A stretch of 64,000 nt of DNA from Ningiella ruwaisensis. Lineage in GTDB: Bacteria > Pseudomonadota > Gammaproteobacteria > Enterobacterales > Alteromonadaceae. Made by a program: the position numbers and the translations under genes. How positions within the stretch are numbered: the stretch's first letter is position 1; the number at the start of each line of letters is the position of its first letter. The stretch lies in contig NZ_RAHT01000003.1 in assembly GCF_004798935.1 (NCBI RefSeq), positions 62,001-126,000 of the forward strand. The letters are read 5' to 3'. Positions 24,669-34,121 of the stretch are shown piece by piece. Below the pieces are notes generated by a model. That model saw nothing but the letters and a program-made list of their open reading frames with translations, was not told the origin of the DNA and did not search any database.

Positions 24669-27064
24669 TGAAAAAGTTTCCAAGCTTAATGCTTGCATTC
24701 GTTTTAAGCAGTATGACGATAGCGGCGTACGCTCAGGAGTCGTGGTATGACCGCGCAGTACGGGTGTTTGGGCTGGACAAAGAGGTATCGCAAGACGGGC
24801 AAACAGATCCGAAAAATGCCCCAGACATCAGTAACGATGTCGTAACTGACAAGTCTGCACAAGACGCGCCTGAATTAACAACGCAATACACACAGGCTAA
24901 GCAAATTGCCGATTATCAACACGTGCTTTACGCCTATTTTCAGCAGCAATATGATGAGGTGCTGATGCTCATCGCGCGAGGTGACAAGCGACACGGGTTT
25001 ATGCAGTTATCAATTGATGATTCAGATCGGCTTCGTTTAATGCAAGGTGCTGCCCAACTTAACCTGGGTTTATATAAAAGTTCACAAACGCTCTTTTTAG
25101 GACTCTTATCGCGCACAAGCTCGCCCTATGTGCAAGCCAACACCTGGTACTGGTTAGCAAAAGCAGGCTTTGACAATCAGCAGTTTTACCTGGCGCAACG
25201 CGCCTTTGCCGCCATCGAACAAGATGAGCTCGCTTCATACATCAGCGATGCGCAAATGCAGGAGCTTATTTATTTAAATACCTATATTTTGATGATGCAG
25301 AATAAAGATTTTGCTTCAATGCTAAGCCGTTTAGATGAGGCTGAAATTTATCCCGCTTACGTTTACGCCAATTTAGGTACACTAGCTTTTAACCAGGCCC
25401 TGGACCGAGCAGTGAGTCAGTCATCAAGTCAGGTGTCTGCTCAGGTATCAGCTCAGGTATCAAGTAAGGAACACCTTGCGCAAGCGGTTGATTTCTTTGT
25501 AAAGGCGAAACAAGCGCTACTGACCCACCAGCGTATTCAAAACGCCTGGTACACAAAAGCCGCCACTGCAGGTAAACGCCTTATTCAATTTGACTGGTTC
25601 AGTCTGGATATTATTAAGCCCTGGACCTGGTTTTCAAGTGATGAAAATAGCCATGCGCAAGGTAAGCTGGCTGAAGCACAAAGCCGGGCCTTAATAGATG
25701 AACAAAATGCCCTTTTTGACAGGATTAACCTTGGCTTAGCGTATACCTTACTCCAGCAGCAAGATGACGAAAACGCGCTTGCCGTAATCAATACGGTTTC
25801 TAGTGAGGGGGGTGAGGCTGGACAGGCATTACTGAGCGCAGGCTGGGCACTAGCGAAGCAAAATCGCTGGTTACAGGCAATAAAGGTTTGGGAACACTTG
25901 CAATCTCAATCTAAGGGACTCTATTCCCTGCAGGCGAGTTATGGCGTTGCCTATGCGCTTGGGCAGCAGGGAAAATTGGGAGAAGCATTTTACGCTTTAG
26001 ATGATACCAGTCGTCAAATTACCACGAATCTTGCCGAATTATCTGCATTTTCAATGGCCGTCGAACAGAATGATTTTTTTGATGCTTATCAAAAAAACGA
26101 CGCTTTGTTTTCTGATTGGCCCGAGCCTTTGCTTGATATTAAACGCTTATTCTTTGCCAATCACCCGGATATAGATACTCGATATTTGTTAGAAATGCGT
26201 GCCTCTGCCAAGCAAATGCTTAACAATCTAGCAGATAAGGAAAAAAAGATTGCGACACTCGCTCAAATGCTTGATGTCAGAAAAGCACGATTCGCTCAGC
26301 GTCAGGCTTCACTGGATTTACAAAAGGCACAGGCATCGATTGCAAGCGCCAAAGAACAATTACTTCAAATCCAAACGCAGCTAGAGCGTGCTTTTGTTGA
26401 TACTTTAATTGATGAAGACGAGGCGAGCAAAGGTGCAAATTCACAAGCAAGGTTAAACAATGGCGCGGCACTGTCAGAACTAGATAAACGAATGGCAAGT
26501 CCTGAATATTTAGCCCATTTAACGCGCCTTGAGCAGGCGCAGGCAAGACTGAGCAGACTCTTAAATGAACAGTCACGTAACCCAGAGCAGAAACGCCCGA
26601 TAAAACCAAGTTACGCTGAACGCTTGGCACGTATCCAAGGCATAATTTATTTTGAAATGAGCAAAGACAAGATTGCCCAAACCTGGGCACATAAGCAGCA
26701 GTTAAAAGATGCTAAACAGGCAGTAGAAAATGCGCAGCTTCAATTAGACGCGCTACTACGTCGCCAGCAAGACGCTAACTTATTTACTAGCCAGCAAATG
26801 CGTTTGGACGCACTTAATACTCGTTTAATGTCTCAGCGCGATGCCGCGCTTGTGCTGTATAACAAGGCAGATAAGGCATTGCGGACGCATCTATTAGATA
26901 TTGTTGATACGCGCATGGCCCAGTTAGCTGAACAGGAAGTCAATACGCGCTTAGCCAAATTACGCTTACAAGACTTAGTTGCCGATTCTGATATGGCTGA
27001 TTCTGATATACCCGAACTTAATAAAAACAGTGACGCTCAAGTAAATAGCGGAGGTTTGCATTAA
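24668..27064 (+). CDS. Large periplasmic TPR/coiled-coil protein
   Basis: This 798-aa protein has a signal peptide (KFPSLMLAFVLSSMTIAAYA). TPR-like helical pairs fill the first two thirds (ADYQHVLYAYFQQQYDEVLM; SSPYVQANTWYWLAKAGFDN; GQAGQALLSAGWALAKQNRW-type). The last third is mostly long coiled coil rich in Q, A, R and K (about residues 510-780). A short repeat SSQVSAQVSAQVSS lies near residue 255. It starts at ATG overlapping the upstream TGA and ends in TAATG overlapping the next gene. The layout resembles the periplasmic TPR subunits of Agl/Glt-type systems. It is likely a structural scaffold in the periplasm. Confidence 0.8.
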   Translation: MKKFPSLMLAFVLSSMTIAAYAQESWYDRAVRVFGLDKEVSQDGQTDPKNAPDISNDVVTDKSAQDAPELTTQYTQAKQIADYQHVLYAYFQQQYDEVLMLIARGDKRHGFMQLSIDDSDRLRLMQGAAQLNLGLYKSSQTLFLGLLSRTSSPYVQANTWYWLAKAGFDNQQFYLAQRAFAAIEQDELASYISDAQMQELIYLNTYILMMQNKDFASMLSRLDEAEIYPAYVYANLGTLAFNQALDRAVSQSSSQVSAQVSAQVSSKEHLAQAVDFFVKAKQALLTHQRIQNAWYTKAATAGKRLIQFDWFSLDIIKPWTWFSSDENSHAQGKLAEAQSRALIDEQNALFDRINLGLAYTLLQQQDDENALAVINTVSSEGGEAGQALLSAGWALAKQNRWLQAIKVWEHLQSQSKGLYSLQASYGVAYALGQQGKLGEAFYALDDTSRQITTNLAELSAFSMAVEQNDFFDAYQKNDALFSDWPEPLLDIKRLFFANHPDIDTRYLLEMRASAKQMLNNLADKEKKIATLAQMLDVRKARFAQRQASLDLQKAQASIASAKEQLLQIQTQLERAFVDTLIDEDEASKGANSQARLNNGAALSELDKRMASPEYLAHLTRLEQAQARLSRLLNEQSRNPEQKRPIKPSYAERLARIQGIIYFEMSKDKIAQTWAHKQQLKDAKQAVENAQLQLDALLRRQQDANLFTSQQMRLDALNTRLMSQRDAALVLYNKADKALRTHLLDIVDTRMAQLAEQEVNTRLAKLRLQDLVADSDMADSDIPELNKNSDAQVNSGGLH

Positions 27065-30000
27065 TGCTTCCTTCATCTCTTTGTGTAGCGCGTGTACCAA
27101 AATCATATCGAAAAGCCCCTAAAGGCATGACCAAGCTTGCGTTAGCGGTAAGTCTAGGCTTATCGCTTACCTTTATGGGTGGATGTTCTGCTTTATCTGG
27201 CTCTGGCATGACAGGCCTGTTCGGTGGTCAAAGCAATCAGGCAGAAGAAAATACGCTTCGCCTTGATGAGATTCAGCGAGAAGAGCGTGAGCGTTTAACC
27301 CGAGGAAAAAGCGAGCGCCCCAGCTTAAAAAGCTTAGGCCTAATGCCAGAAGGCAGAGATATAGTTACAGATGAACTCAGTAACGAAGCAGACGATCAAA
27401 GCGCTCTCTCAAATGACGGTGTTAATCCCTCTGCTTTTAAGCCTACTCCTGTAGAAATTCCTCGTTTGAGTCTTGAGCAAAAGCGCGACGAGTATGCAGC
27501 GCTTCTGCCGTTGATTAAAGATGAAAAACAACGAAAGCAAGTACAGTTTCGACTGGCTGATATTAATATGTTGCTTGCTGAGCAAGCCCTGGAGCGGGGT
27601 GATACGCCAAGCGAATTCAATTCTGATCAATCATCTGCTGAGGCTATCACTCAACTTGACTCGTCGGCGGGTTCATCGGTGTTTGACACGGCTATTGCCG
27701 CTTATTTGAAAATTTTGAATGAAAATCAAGTGCAAGTCCCTGATCAACAGACGCAAACGCTCAGCGATGAGCAGCAAGCACTTAATCGAAAACTCATGGA
27801 TACACATTATCAATTGGCGCGAGCGCTTGATTTAGCGGGTAAAAAGTCACAAAGCGTAGACCTTGCCAAAGCTTTTATTGCGAGTTTTTCGCCCGAATAT
27901 TTTGATATTAGTCCGCAACATATTGAGATGTATTTTCGAATAGGCGAGTATTATTTTAATCGTCAGCAATACGCTCAAGCGTCGCAATATTATCAAAAGG
28001 TAGTCGCACAGCGGCCTTATTCGGCAGATGCTTCGCAAATCGTCAGTAATGCTAATGGTGCTGATTTTTACGGTATATCTGCCTACATGCTAGGTTGGAG
28101 CGAGTTTAAGCAAGATAAATATGACAGTGCGCTCGTTGCCTTCAACACCATGCTCGCGCATACCTTACTGAAGCCTGAGCAAGTGCCTTCTGGATCAGAC
28201 AGCTTATCAATAGATCAGTCTCTTGCTCCTTCAATCGTTGCGAGTAAGCGTGCATCTGCGAATCGCATAGCATCGCAAACCATAGACGAGCTTGAGCTAT
28301 CCAAGGGCGAAATGCGTTTAGTGAAGGATAGTTTGCGCATCATGGCTTTGACGTTTTCCTACCAGGGTAATGCGCAGGCAATCGCAGCATTTTTTGAAGC
28401 CCAAGGCAGTCAAGCTTACGAACATCTTGTTTACGAGGAGTTAGCCCAACAGTACTTGGATGATGACCGTTATCAGGATAGTGCAAACGCGCTCATAGCC
28501 TTTTCAACGCGCTATCCAAGTCATCCAAGAGCGGTAGAGTTCTATATCAGACACATCGATGCCTATATATTAGGAGATTTCCCTGCAAAAGTGCTACTGG
28601 CCAAGCAAAGCTTTGTTGAAAGTTATTCTATTGGAAACGGCGTGGTTAGCAGTTTACAAACGCCTATCGGTCAGGATGCAGCGCCTTACTTGCGCACCTA
28701 TTTGCAAGAATTGGCGCAAACGGAACATAGTATTGCACAAGGCATTGAAAGTATTTTACAGGCAAGAGCCACCCATTCTTCGTCAAGTTCAGCGCCAAAT
28801 TCAGCTATGGATCAGTCGACGGATAATTCTGCGGCGAGTAACTTTTCAAAAGCCTTTGCCAGCAACAATTTAAGTCAGAGTCAGCGCAATACACTTAGTA
28901 CGGCCAGTGATACCGATTTGGCGAGTCTGAGAGTGGAAGCCTACCGTCAAGCCATCGATTATTATGAGAACTTTATTCGCAGTTTTAGCGATGATCCCAG
29001 CGTAGCGGAACGCAGGTTTTATTTGGCCGAGGCTTATTTAGCTCTGGAAGAATATGCAAGCGCCATCGATGCATTTGAAACCTATGCTTATTTGGATTCA
29101 CCCAACCCGATGGCGGTTGAAGCTGCCTATGCTGCGCTTTTGGCTTACGAAGAAGTGGCTTATGAGAACGTAGCTAATGAACAGGCATTTTTACCGCAGA
29201 GTGAGGCGACAAACGACAAGCGTGACAACGAACAAAGCTTGCAATTTGCTTTACGCGCACAAGCGAGTCAAATCCGTTTTGTTGAAACTTTTGCCAAAGA
29301 CAGACGAGCGCCAAATATTGCCTTGAGACTGATGCAAAACCTGTTTGCTGTGAAAGACTACAGCCAGGCCAAGCAATGGGCCACTTGGCTAATGACGGTA
29401 GCACCGAGTATGCATACTCCGGAGCCTAATCGACAGCGTTCGGCGCGTTTAGTGATGGCGCACAGCGATTTTGAATTGCAAAACTATGCTCAGGCCGAAA
29501 CGCACTACCGAGCGCTTTTAAGCGATGTCAGGCAAAATCCGGTCAGCTATTCGCAAACGCAAGGCATGCCCAATGAAGCTGCACTTACTGACCGACTTGC
29601 CGCAAGTTTATATAAGCAGGCAGAGAGCTTGCTAGCCTCTGTGGATTTAAGTCCTCAAGCCCTCTCCGCACGAGCCCAAAGCCAGGCCCAAAGCCAGACT
29701 ATCCTTGTTAGCGCGAGTGCTAGAGTGCCGGTGGAGCAAGCCATAGGATTCTTTCAACAGATTTTGACAGACGCAGCCACTTCAAGCTTTGCGCTTGCTG
29801 CGCAGTACGATAGCGCGACTTACTATGCTTTACTGGAGCAGTGGCCTCAGGCAATACAAACCTATAAAGCGTTTGCAACGAGCTATCCAGACCATCCCCT
29901 TGCCCAAAATATCGATGCGCAGCTTCTTTATGCCTATCAGCAAACTGAAAACTGGCCGGAGGCAGCCGAGATTTATTTTAATCAATATTTAACGTTCAAA

Positions 30001-30774
30001 GACGCGTCAGAGCAACTTGAAATGTCTGATGCGAAGGAGAAAGCCAGAGAGGCACTTTATACTGCCGCTACACTTTTCGATAAAGCCAAAATGCGCGATA
30101 AAGCCTTATCAAGCTTTAGAACTTATGCTCACAGCTACCCTGAGCCCATGGATTTAGCAAATGAAGCACGCTATCGCATGAGTGAGTTTTATGTGGAATC
30201 CAATGAGCCCAGCAAACGCCGTTTTTGGCTAAATAAACTGATGCAAGCGCAATTAGCCATGACATCAAACTCACCGGCAAGCGCAGGCACGCCACGTTCT
30301 CGCTACCTGGCGGCCATGTCTGCCATGGTTTTTGCAAAAGACGCTGATTATGTGTTTCGTAATATAAAACTGACCTTGCCTATTGCCCAAAGCTTGGCGA
30401 AAAAACAAGATGCCCTGAATAAAGCTATTGAGGCCTACGATCTAGTGATGTCCTTTGCGGTAGCGCAATACAGTACCGAGGCCAATTACCAGTTGGCGAA
30501 CTTGTATATGCAATTAGCCGACGACCTGATGGCCTCAGAGCGCCCGGATGATTTAAGTGAGCTTGAGTTAAGTCAATACGATATTTTACTGGAAGAGCAA
30601 GCTTATCCATTTGAAGAAACGGCAATTAGCTTGCATGAGAACAATATCGCTCGCACGCAATCTGGCGTATTTGATCGCTACGTTCAACAGAGTTTTGTTG
30701 CTTTGGCGTCCACCATGCCTGCCCGTTATAACAAACCAGAAATTCGTTCGGAGATAAGTGCTGATGAACTGTAG
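27064..30774 (+). CDS. Giant TPR lipoprotein
   Basis: This 1236-aa protein has a lipoprotein signal (LALAVSLGLSLTFMGGCSAL; Cys about 41). Many TPR units are visible, for example YFRIGEYYFNRQQYAQASQYYQKV, AERRFYLAEAYLALEEYASAI and AAQYDSATYYALLEQWPQAIQTYKA. Regions with Q/S-rich linkers separate the TPR blocks (around residues 565-610 and 860-890). Position and domain type match the large TPR outer-membrane lipoprotein of Glt-like clusters. It overlaps the upstream gene by one base and the downstream TPR gene by about 11 bases. An internal ATG at 27127 would give a shorter signal and is also acceptable. Confidence 0.82.
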   Translation: MLPSSLCVARVPKSYRKAPKGMTKLALAVSLGLSLTFMGGCSALSGSGMTGLFGGQSNQAEENTLRLDEIQREERERLTRGKSERPSLKSLGLMPEGRDIVTDELSNEADDQSALSNDGVNPSAFKPTPVEIPRLSLEQKRDEYAALLPLIKDEKQRKQVQFRLADINMLLAEQALERGDTPSEFNSDQSSAEAITQLDSSAGSSVFDTAIAAYLKILNENQVQVPDQQTQTLSDEQQALNRKLMDTHYQLARALDLAGKKSQSVDLAKAFIASFSPEYFDISPQHIEMYFRIGEYYFNRQQYAQASQYYQKVVAQRPYSADASQIVSNANGADFYGISAYMLGWSEFKQDKYDSALVAFNTMLAHTLLKPEQVPSGSDSLSIDQSLAPSIVASKRASANRIASQTIDELELSKGEMRLVKDSLRIMALTFSYQGNAQAIAAFFEAQGSQAYEHLVYEELAQQYLDDDRYQDSANALIAFSTRYPSHPRAVEFYIRHIDAYILGDFPAKVLLAKQSFVESYSIGNGVVSSLQTPIGQDAAPYLRTYLQELAQTEHSIAQGIESILQARATHSSSSSAPNSAMDQSTDNSAASNFSKAFASNNLSQSQRNTLSTASDTDLASLRVEAYRQAIDYYENFIRSFSDDPSVAERRFYLAEAYLALEEYASAIDAFETYAYLDSPNPMAVEAAYAALLAYEEVAYENVANEQAFLPQSEATNDKRDNEQSLQFALRAQASQIRFVETFAKDRRAPNIALRLMQNLFAVKDYSQAKQWATWLMTVAPSMHTPEPNRQRSARLVMAHSDFELQNYAQAETHYRALLSDVRQNPVSYSQTQGMPNEAALTDRLAASLYKQAESLLASVDLSPQALSARAQSQAQSQTILVSASARVPVEQAIGFFQQILTDAATSSFALAAQYDSATYYALLEQWPQAIQTYKAFATSYPDHPLAQNIDAQLLYAYQQTENWPEAAEIYFNQYLTFKDASEQLEMSDAKEKAREALYTAATLFDKAKMRDKALSSFRTYAHSYPEPMDLANEARYRMSEFYVESNEPSKRRFWLNKLMQAQLAMTSNSPASAGTPRSRYLAAMSAMVFAKDADYVFRNIKLTLPIAQSLAKKQDALNKAIEAYDLVMSFAVAQYSTEANYQLANLYMQLADDLMASERPDDLSELELSQYDILLEEQAYPFEETAISLHENNIARTQSGVFDRYVQQSFVALASTMPARYNKPEIRSEISADEL

Positions 30775-31822
30775 ATCTCAATTATCCAGCGCTAAACATA
30801 GAGCCTGCGCTTTGCAAACCAAGCGCGCCGGAACATCCTCATTATCTTTGGTGTTTTTAAAAGTGGTAACGAAGTTTGCAACAATGCTTGCAATGATGAT
30901 TACGATAATGCTTGGCGGCTGCGTCAGTACCTTTGAATCTCCTTTTACAAACACTGATGAGGCTCAAGAGCAAAGTGCCAAGCAAGACCAAAACCAAGAC
31001 CAAAAGCAAGCGCAAACCAATCCACAAAACAATAAAATATCTGAGCTGCAGACAGCTGACTCACCTGAACTTATGCATGCACGTCAATTGCGCGTTGCCC
31101 CGGTAGCCTACCCACAAAACAGGCGAAGCAACAGCTTTAGGCAGCGTGCTTTATTGCTGGAAGCACTTGAAGCTTATCAGCAGAGCGATTTCACATTAGC
31201 CAGTACTTTAATTGAGAAAGCCGAGAATGATGCAAACAATACGGGGGGTACACTTAACAGTGCGGCCTATGTGTTGAAGGGAGATGTTTTAAAAGCGGAG
31301 ACGCTACAAGCGCTGAAGGCGGATACCTCGGCTGGAAACGCAGTATCAAACCCAGACGGCAACAACCCGCTTGGCTTACAACAAGCGCTTAAAGCATATG
31401 AAAAGGCCTTAAGCATTAATCCAGATAATTATCGCGCTGCCAATCGCGCTGCCATGCTGCATCGAGAATTTGGCCAGTTTGAGCAGTCGCTTGAGCGATA
31501 TAATCAAGCACTTCGCGCGAATCCTGCGCATGCCCCATCGTATCGAAACAGAGCGGTACTGAATGACCTCTATATTGGCAATAAGGCGGCGGCTTATGAA
31601 GACTATCAAATCTATACCCAACTATTGCTGCTTGAACAAGAACGCGCAAGCGCTGCTGGCTCTGCAACTGATAAAAGCAACGAAAATATTCAAAACAGCG
31701 CCATTATTAGCGAGCTTAACAAAGAAATAAAACTGGCAGAGCGCTGGTTAATGGACCTTGAAAGGCAGATTCAAGCGCTGGCAAGAAATAGCAATTCACA
31801 AAGGAGTGATTCGGATGATTAA
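30764..31822 (+). CDS. TPR lipoprotein
   Basis: This protein is 352 aa from ATG 30764, which has GGAG at proper distance; a GTG two codons earlier is less likely. The long basic N-terminus is followed by TMLAMMITIMLGGCVST, a lipobox. A Q/K-rich linker (about 65-90) precedes three TPR-like repeats (QALKAYEKALSINPDNYRAAN; QSLERYNQALRANPAHAPSYR) and a final helix. It is translationally coupled on both sides and is the third TPR protein of the cluster, a candidate equivalent of the small TPR component of Glt-like systems. Confidence 0.8.
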   Translation: MNCRSQLSSAKHRACALQTKRAGTSSLSLVFLKVVTKFATMLAMMITIMLGGCVSTFESPFTNTDEAQEQSAKQDQNQDQKQAQTNPQNNKISELQTADSPELMHARQLRVAPVAYPQNRRSNSFRQRALLLEALEAYQQSDFTLASTLIEKAENDANNTGGTLNSAAYVLKGDVLKAETLQALKADTSAGNAVSNPDGNNPLGLQQALKAYEKALSINPDNYRAANRAAMLHREFGQFEQSLERYNQALRANPAHAPSYRNRAVLNDLYIGNKAAAYEDYQIYTQLLLLEQERASAAGSATDKSNENIQNSAIISELNKEIKLAERWLMDLERQIQALARNSNSQRSDSDD

Positions 31823-32126
31823 ACTGCCATTAAATGTCACTTTCTTCGCGCTTTTGCTGTGTCTGTCGACCTCAGTCTTTGCGCAAAGCTCAGAGGAGAT
31901 TTTGCGACTGGAAGACACCATACGAGGGAATAAAGAACAACCTCAGGTATTTACCATTGTACCTTGGCAGTTGCCATCGCATCAGCGCATTGACGAAACG
32001 CGCGCATGGCAACCCGTGATTGATAAGTTAGCTCCTATTGAAAGGAGCCGATTTTTAAAGGATTTGAGTGTGATTGCTAACGCAAGGTCTGATGGGACGA
32101 ACCTCGATGAAGGGGATAAAAAGTAA
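31815..32126 (+). CDS. Small exported protein of the TPR/TolQR cluster
   Basis: This 103-aa protein starts MIKLPLNVTFFALLLCLSTS, with a signal peptide cleaved near VFA-QSS. Its start has AAGGAGTG upstream and overlaps the previous gene by eight bases. The mature part (LRLEDTIRGNKEQPQVFTIVPW) is a short polar domain without a family I recognise. Its fixed place just before the TolQ-like gene suggests a specific role in the same complex. Confidence 0.72.
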   Translation: MIKLPLNVTFFALLLCLSTSVFAQSSEEILRLEDTIRGNKEQPQVFTIVPWQLPSHQRIDETRAWQPVIDKLAPIERSRFLKDLSVIANARSDGTNLDEGDKK

Positions 32127-32164
32127 AATAGTACGACGGTGTTATAAAGCGCGACAGGTGCTTA

Positions 32165-32183
32165 GGTATGTAATTTACATACC
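32165..32183. promoter_or_regulatory. 19-bp palindrome between the TPR genes and tolQ-like gene
   Basis: GGTATGTAA and TTACATACC face each other around a single T in the only sizeable gap (194 bp) of the cluster. It could be an operator for a second promoter driving the motor genes, or an RNA hairpin that tunes expression between the two halves. No T-run follows it. Confidence 0.45.
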
Positions 32184-32320
32184 CTTCATCAAGCGCCATA
32201 CACAATAGCGCTAAAGCTCGATTATATTGCATTGAAAGATTTAAAACTGTCTCGTTAATAGCGAGTTTTTTACGCCAAAAAACTTATACCCAGTAAATTT
32301 AACCAAGTTGGAGCGATATC

Positions 32321-32986
32321 ATGGATATCATTGATACCATAGCAAGATTTTTCCAGGAAGGCGGTTCGTTTATGTTGCCTATCGCCATTGTGCTAGCCCT
32401 TGGAATAGCCATTACCATTGAGCGATATATTTTTCTCCTGTCAGCAAGACGCACCAACAAAAATGCGTTTAACGAGATTGAGCCTTTATTATCGCGTCAG
32501 CAATTCGACAAAATTGTGAATATCACGCAGGCCAGCAAAGCGCCTATTTCACGTGTGATTGGTGCGGGCATTGCACGTCTGACCGTAAGCCCTCGACGTG
32601 AAGATATTGAATACGCGATGGAAGAAGGCTTAATGGAAACGGTACCTCGCCTTGAAAAGCGCACCAACTATTTAGGTACATTGGCTAACATTGCCACCTT
32701 ACTGGGATTGTTAGGTACCATTATCGGACTGATTGCCGCGTTTTCTGCGGTGGCCAACGCCGACCCTTCTGAAAAAGCCAGTCTTTTATCGCAGTCTATT
32801 TCAGTGGCCATGAATACAACCGCTTTTGGCTTGATTTCGGCCATTCCACTACTGGGATTTCATGCACTTTTACAAACAAAAACCACCGAAATTATCGACA
32901 GTATGGAGATGGCCGGTGTGAAATGTTTAAACACGCTTATCGCACTTGAAAGTTTGTCGCCTAAAACACGCGTAAGCGACGAGTAA
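32321..32986 (+). CDS. TolQ/ExbB/MotA-family proton channel protein
   Basis: This 221-aa inner-membrane protein has three membrane segments: LPIAIVLALGIAITIERYIF (about 20-40), LGTLANIATLLGLLGTIIGLIAAF (about 118-142) and SVAMNTTAFGLISAIPLLGFHAL (about 160-185). The large cytoplasmic loop between the first two has the usual acidic helix EYAMEEGLMETVPRLEKRTNYLGT. Conserved small and Thr residues (GLLGTIIGLI, AMNTTAFGL) match the ion-pathway face of TolQ/ExbB. It forms the stator-like pentamer with the two TolR/ExbD proteins encoded next. It is the homologue of AglR in the myxobacterial machine by context. Confidence 0.93.
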   Translation: MDIIDTIARFFQEGGSFMLPIAIVLALGIAITIERYIFLLSARRTNKNAFNEIEPLLSRQQFDKIVNITQASKAPISRVIGAGIARLTVSPRREDIEYAMEEGLMETVPRLEKRTNYLGTLANIATLLGLLGTIIGLIAAFSAVANADPSEKASLLSQSISVAMNTTAFGLISAIPLLGFHALLQTKTTEIIDSMEMAGVKCLNTLIALESLSPKTRVSDE

Positions 32987-32991
32987 GTCCA

Positions 32992-33591
32992 ATGATTGCG
33001 AATCGTCGAGCGCGGGTGAAAAAAGAAGACGCTGATCTCGATATCACTTCTTTTATGAATCTGATGATTGTACTGGTACCAGTGCTGCTGATGATGATGG
33101 TGTTTTCGCGTATCACCGTTGTTGAGCTCAACCTGCCAGGGCTTGCAGGACAAACTAATAGTGAAGCGATTGAGCGTGAAGTGCTTGAAGTGCAAGTCAC
33201 CGACAGCGGATTGGAAGTTTACTTTCCGCAGACCTATTTAGTGACGCAAATTCCCATGATAGAGGTAGTAGATGATCAAAGCACCACTGTAGGTAGCGGA
33301 CAAATTATGCATGACTATGCCTCATTGCAAACGACCTTAAAGCAAATCAAACAAACCTTATTGGGCAAAGGCGTTGATAAAAAAGACATCACGCTATTAA
33401 TGCAAAAAGATACTGACTACCAAACCATTATTTCATTAATTGACGCTACGCGTTCTTACAAAGACGTTGTGGCTGCCTCAGTGGTCGATGCTGAGTTGTT
33501 CCCCGAAGTATCACTTGCCGATGCCCCGGTTTCCATCAGCAAGGCAAGCAATGCGACAATGGGCGAAAATTCAACGGGAGGTTCGCAATGA
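32992..33591 (+). CDS. TolR/ExbD-family protein with Asn in place of the ion-pathway Asp
   Basis: This 199-aa protein has one N-terminal membrane helix, DITSFMNLMIVLVPVLLMMM (about residues 17-36), and a periplasmic domain with the VVELNLPG motif. In TolR/ExbD an Asp in this helix (as in 'PLIDVML') is needed for proton flow; the aligned residue here appears to be Asn 23. The 'NLMIVLVPVLL' pattern looks like a distinct subfamily rather than decay, since the rest is well preserved. The second TolR-like protein in the operon keeps Asp. A structural rather than ion-conducting role is inferred. Confidence 0.87.
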   Translation: MIANRRARVKKEDADLDITSFMNLMIVLVPVLLMMMVFSRITVVELNLPGLAGQTNSEAIEREVLEVQVTDSGLEVYFPQTYLVTQIPMIEVVDDQSTTVGSGQIMHDYASLQTTLKQIKQTLLGKGVDKKDITLLMQKDTDYQTIISLIDATRSYKDVVAASVVDAELFPEVSLADAPVSISKASNATMGENSTGGSQ

Positions 33592-34121
33592 AGCAATCAA
33601 TGCGCGCCAAACGCATGGCAAGACATCACAAGCGAAATCAAGGTAAATCAAAGCTAAGCTTGGTGTCTTTAATGGATATTTTCACGATTTTGGTATTTTT
33701 CCTGATGCTTAATGCCTCAGACGTGCAGGTTTTACAGTCAAGCGACCGGGTGACATTGCCAGAATCAAGTGCTGACTCTCCGGCTAAAGAAACCCTCTTG
33801 TTGATGGTGACCAAAGATCAGGTATTACTGCAAGGCAAGCCTTTAAGTCAAACACAAGCTTTGCTTGATAATGAGTCGACAGCTGTCAATGCACTTAAAG
33901 CCGAACTGGATTACCACAGCAATCGCAAAGTTGATTTAAGTGAAGAAGAAAAACAGGCGCAATCTATCACCATTATGGGTGATGCAAGCACACCATACGC
34001 CGTGCTTAAACAAATTATGCAAGCCTGCGCTGCACAAGGTTATACCAATATTGCTCTGGCGGTTGAAAATAAGCAGGACAACGGCAGTGCCCTGACTGCT
34101 TCTGCTGGAGGGATGAAGTAA
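33588..34121 (+). CDS. TolR/ExbD-family protein with conserved Asp
   Basis: This 177-aa protein has a basic cytoplasmic N-terminus (MKQSMRAKRMARHHKRNQGK) and one membrane helix with LSLVSLMDIFTILVFFLMLN, carrying the ion-pathway Asp at residue 30. The periplasmic domain has the DASTPYAVLKQIMQACAAQGY motif typical of TolR/ExbD. It overlaps the upstream gene by four bases (GGGAGG upstream) and the TonB-like gene by one. With the TolQ-like protein it should form the active proton-driven unit; it is the contextual counterpart of AglQ or AglS. Confidence 0.9.
   Translation: MKQSMRAKRMARHHKRNQGKSKLSLVSLMDIFTILVFFLMLNASDVQVLQSSDRVTLPESSADSPAKETLLLMVTKDQVLLQGKPLSQTQALLDNESTAVNALKAELDYHSNRKVDLSEEEKQAQSITIMGDASTPYAVLKQIMQACAAQGYTNIALAVENKQDNGSALTASAGGMK

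Noticed and set aside
26277-26690. A 137-codon minus-strand ORF inside the large TPR gene
   Set aside because: It is a shadow of the plus-strand gene, with no domain and no plausible start.
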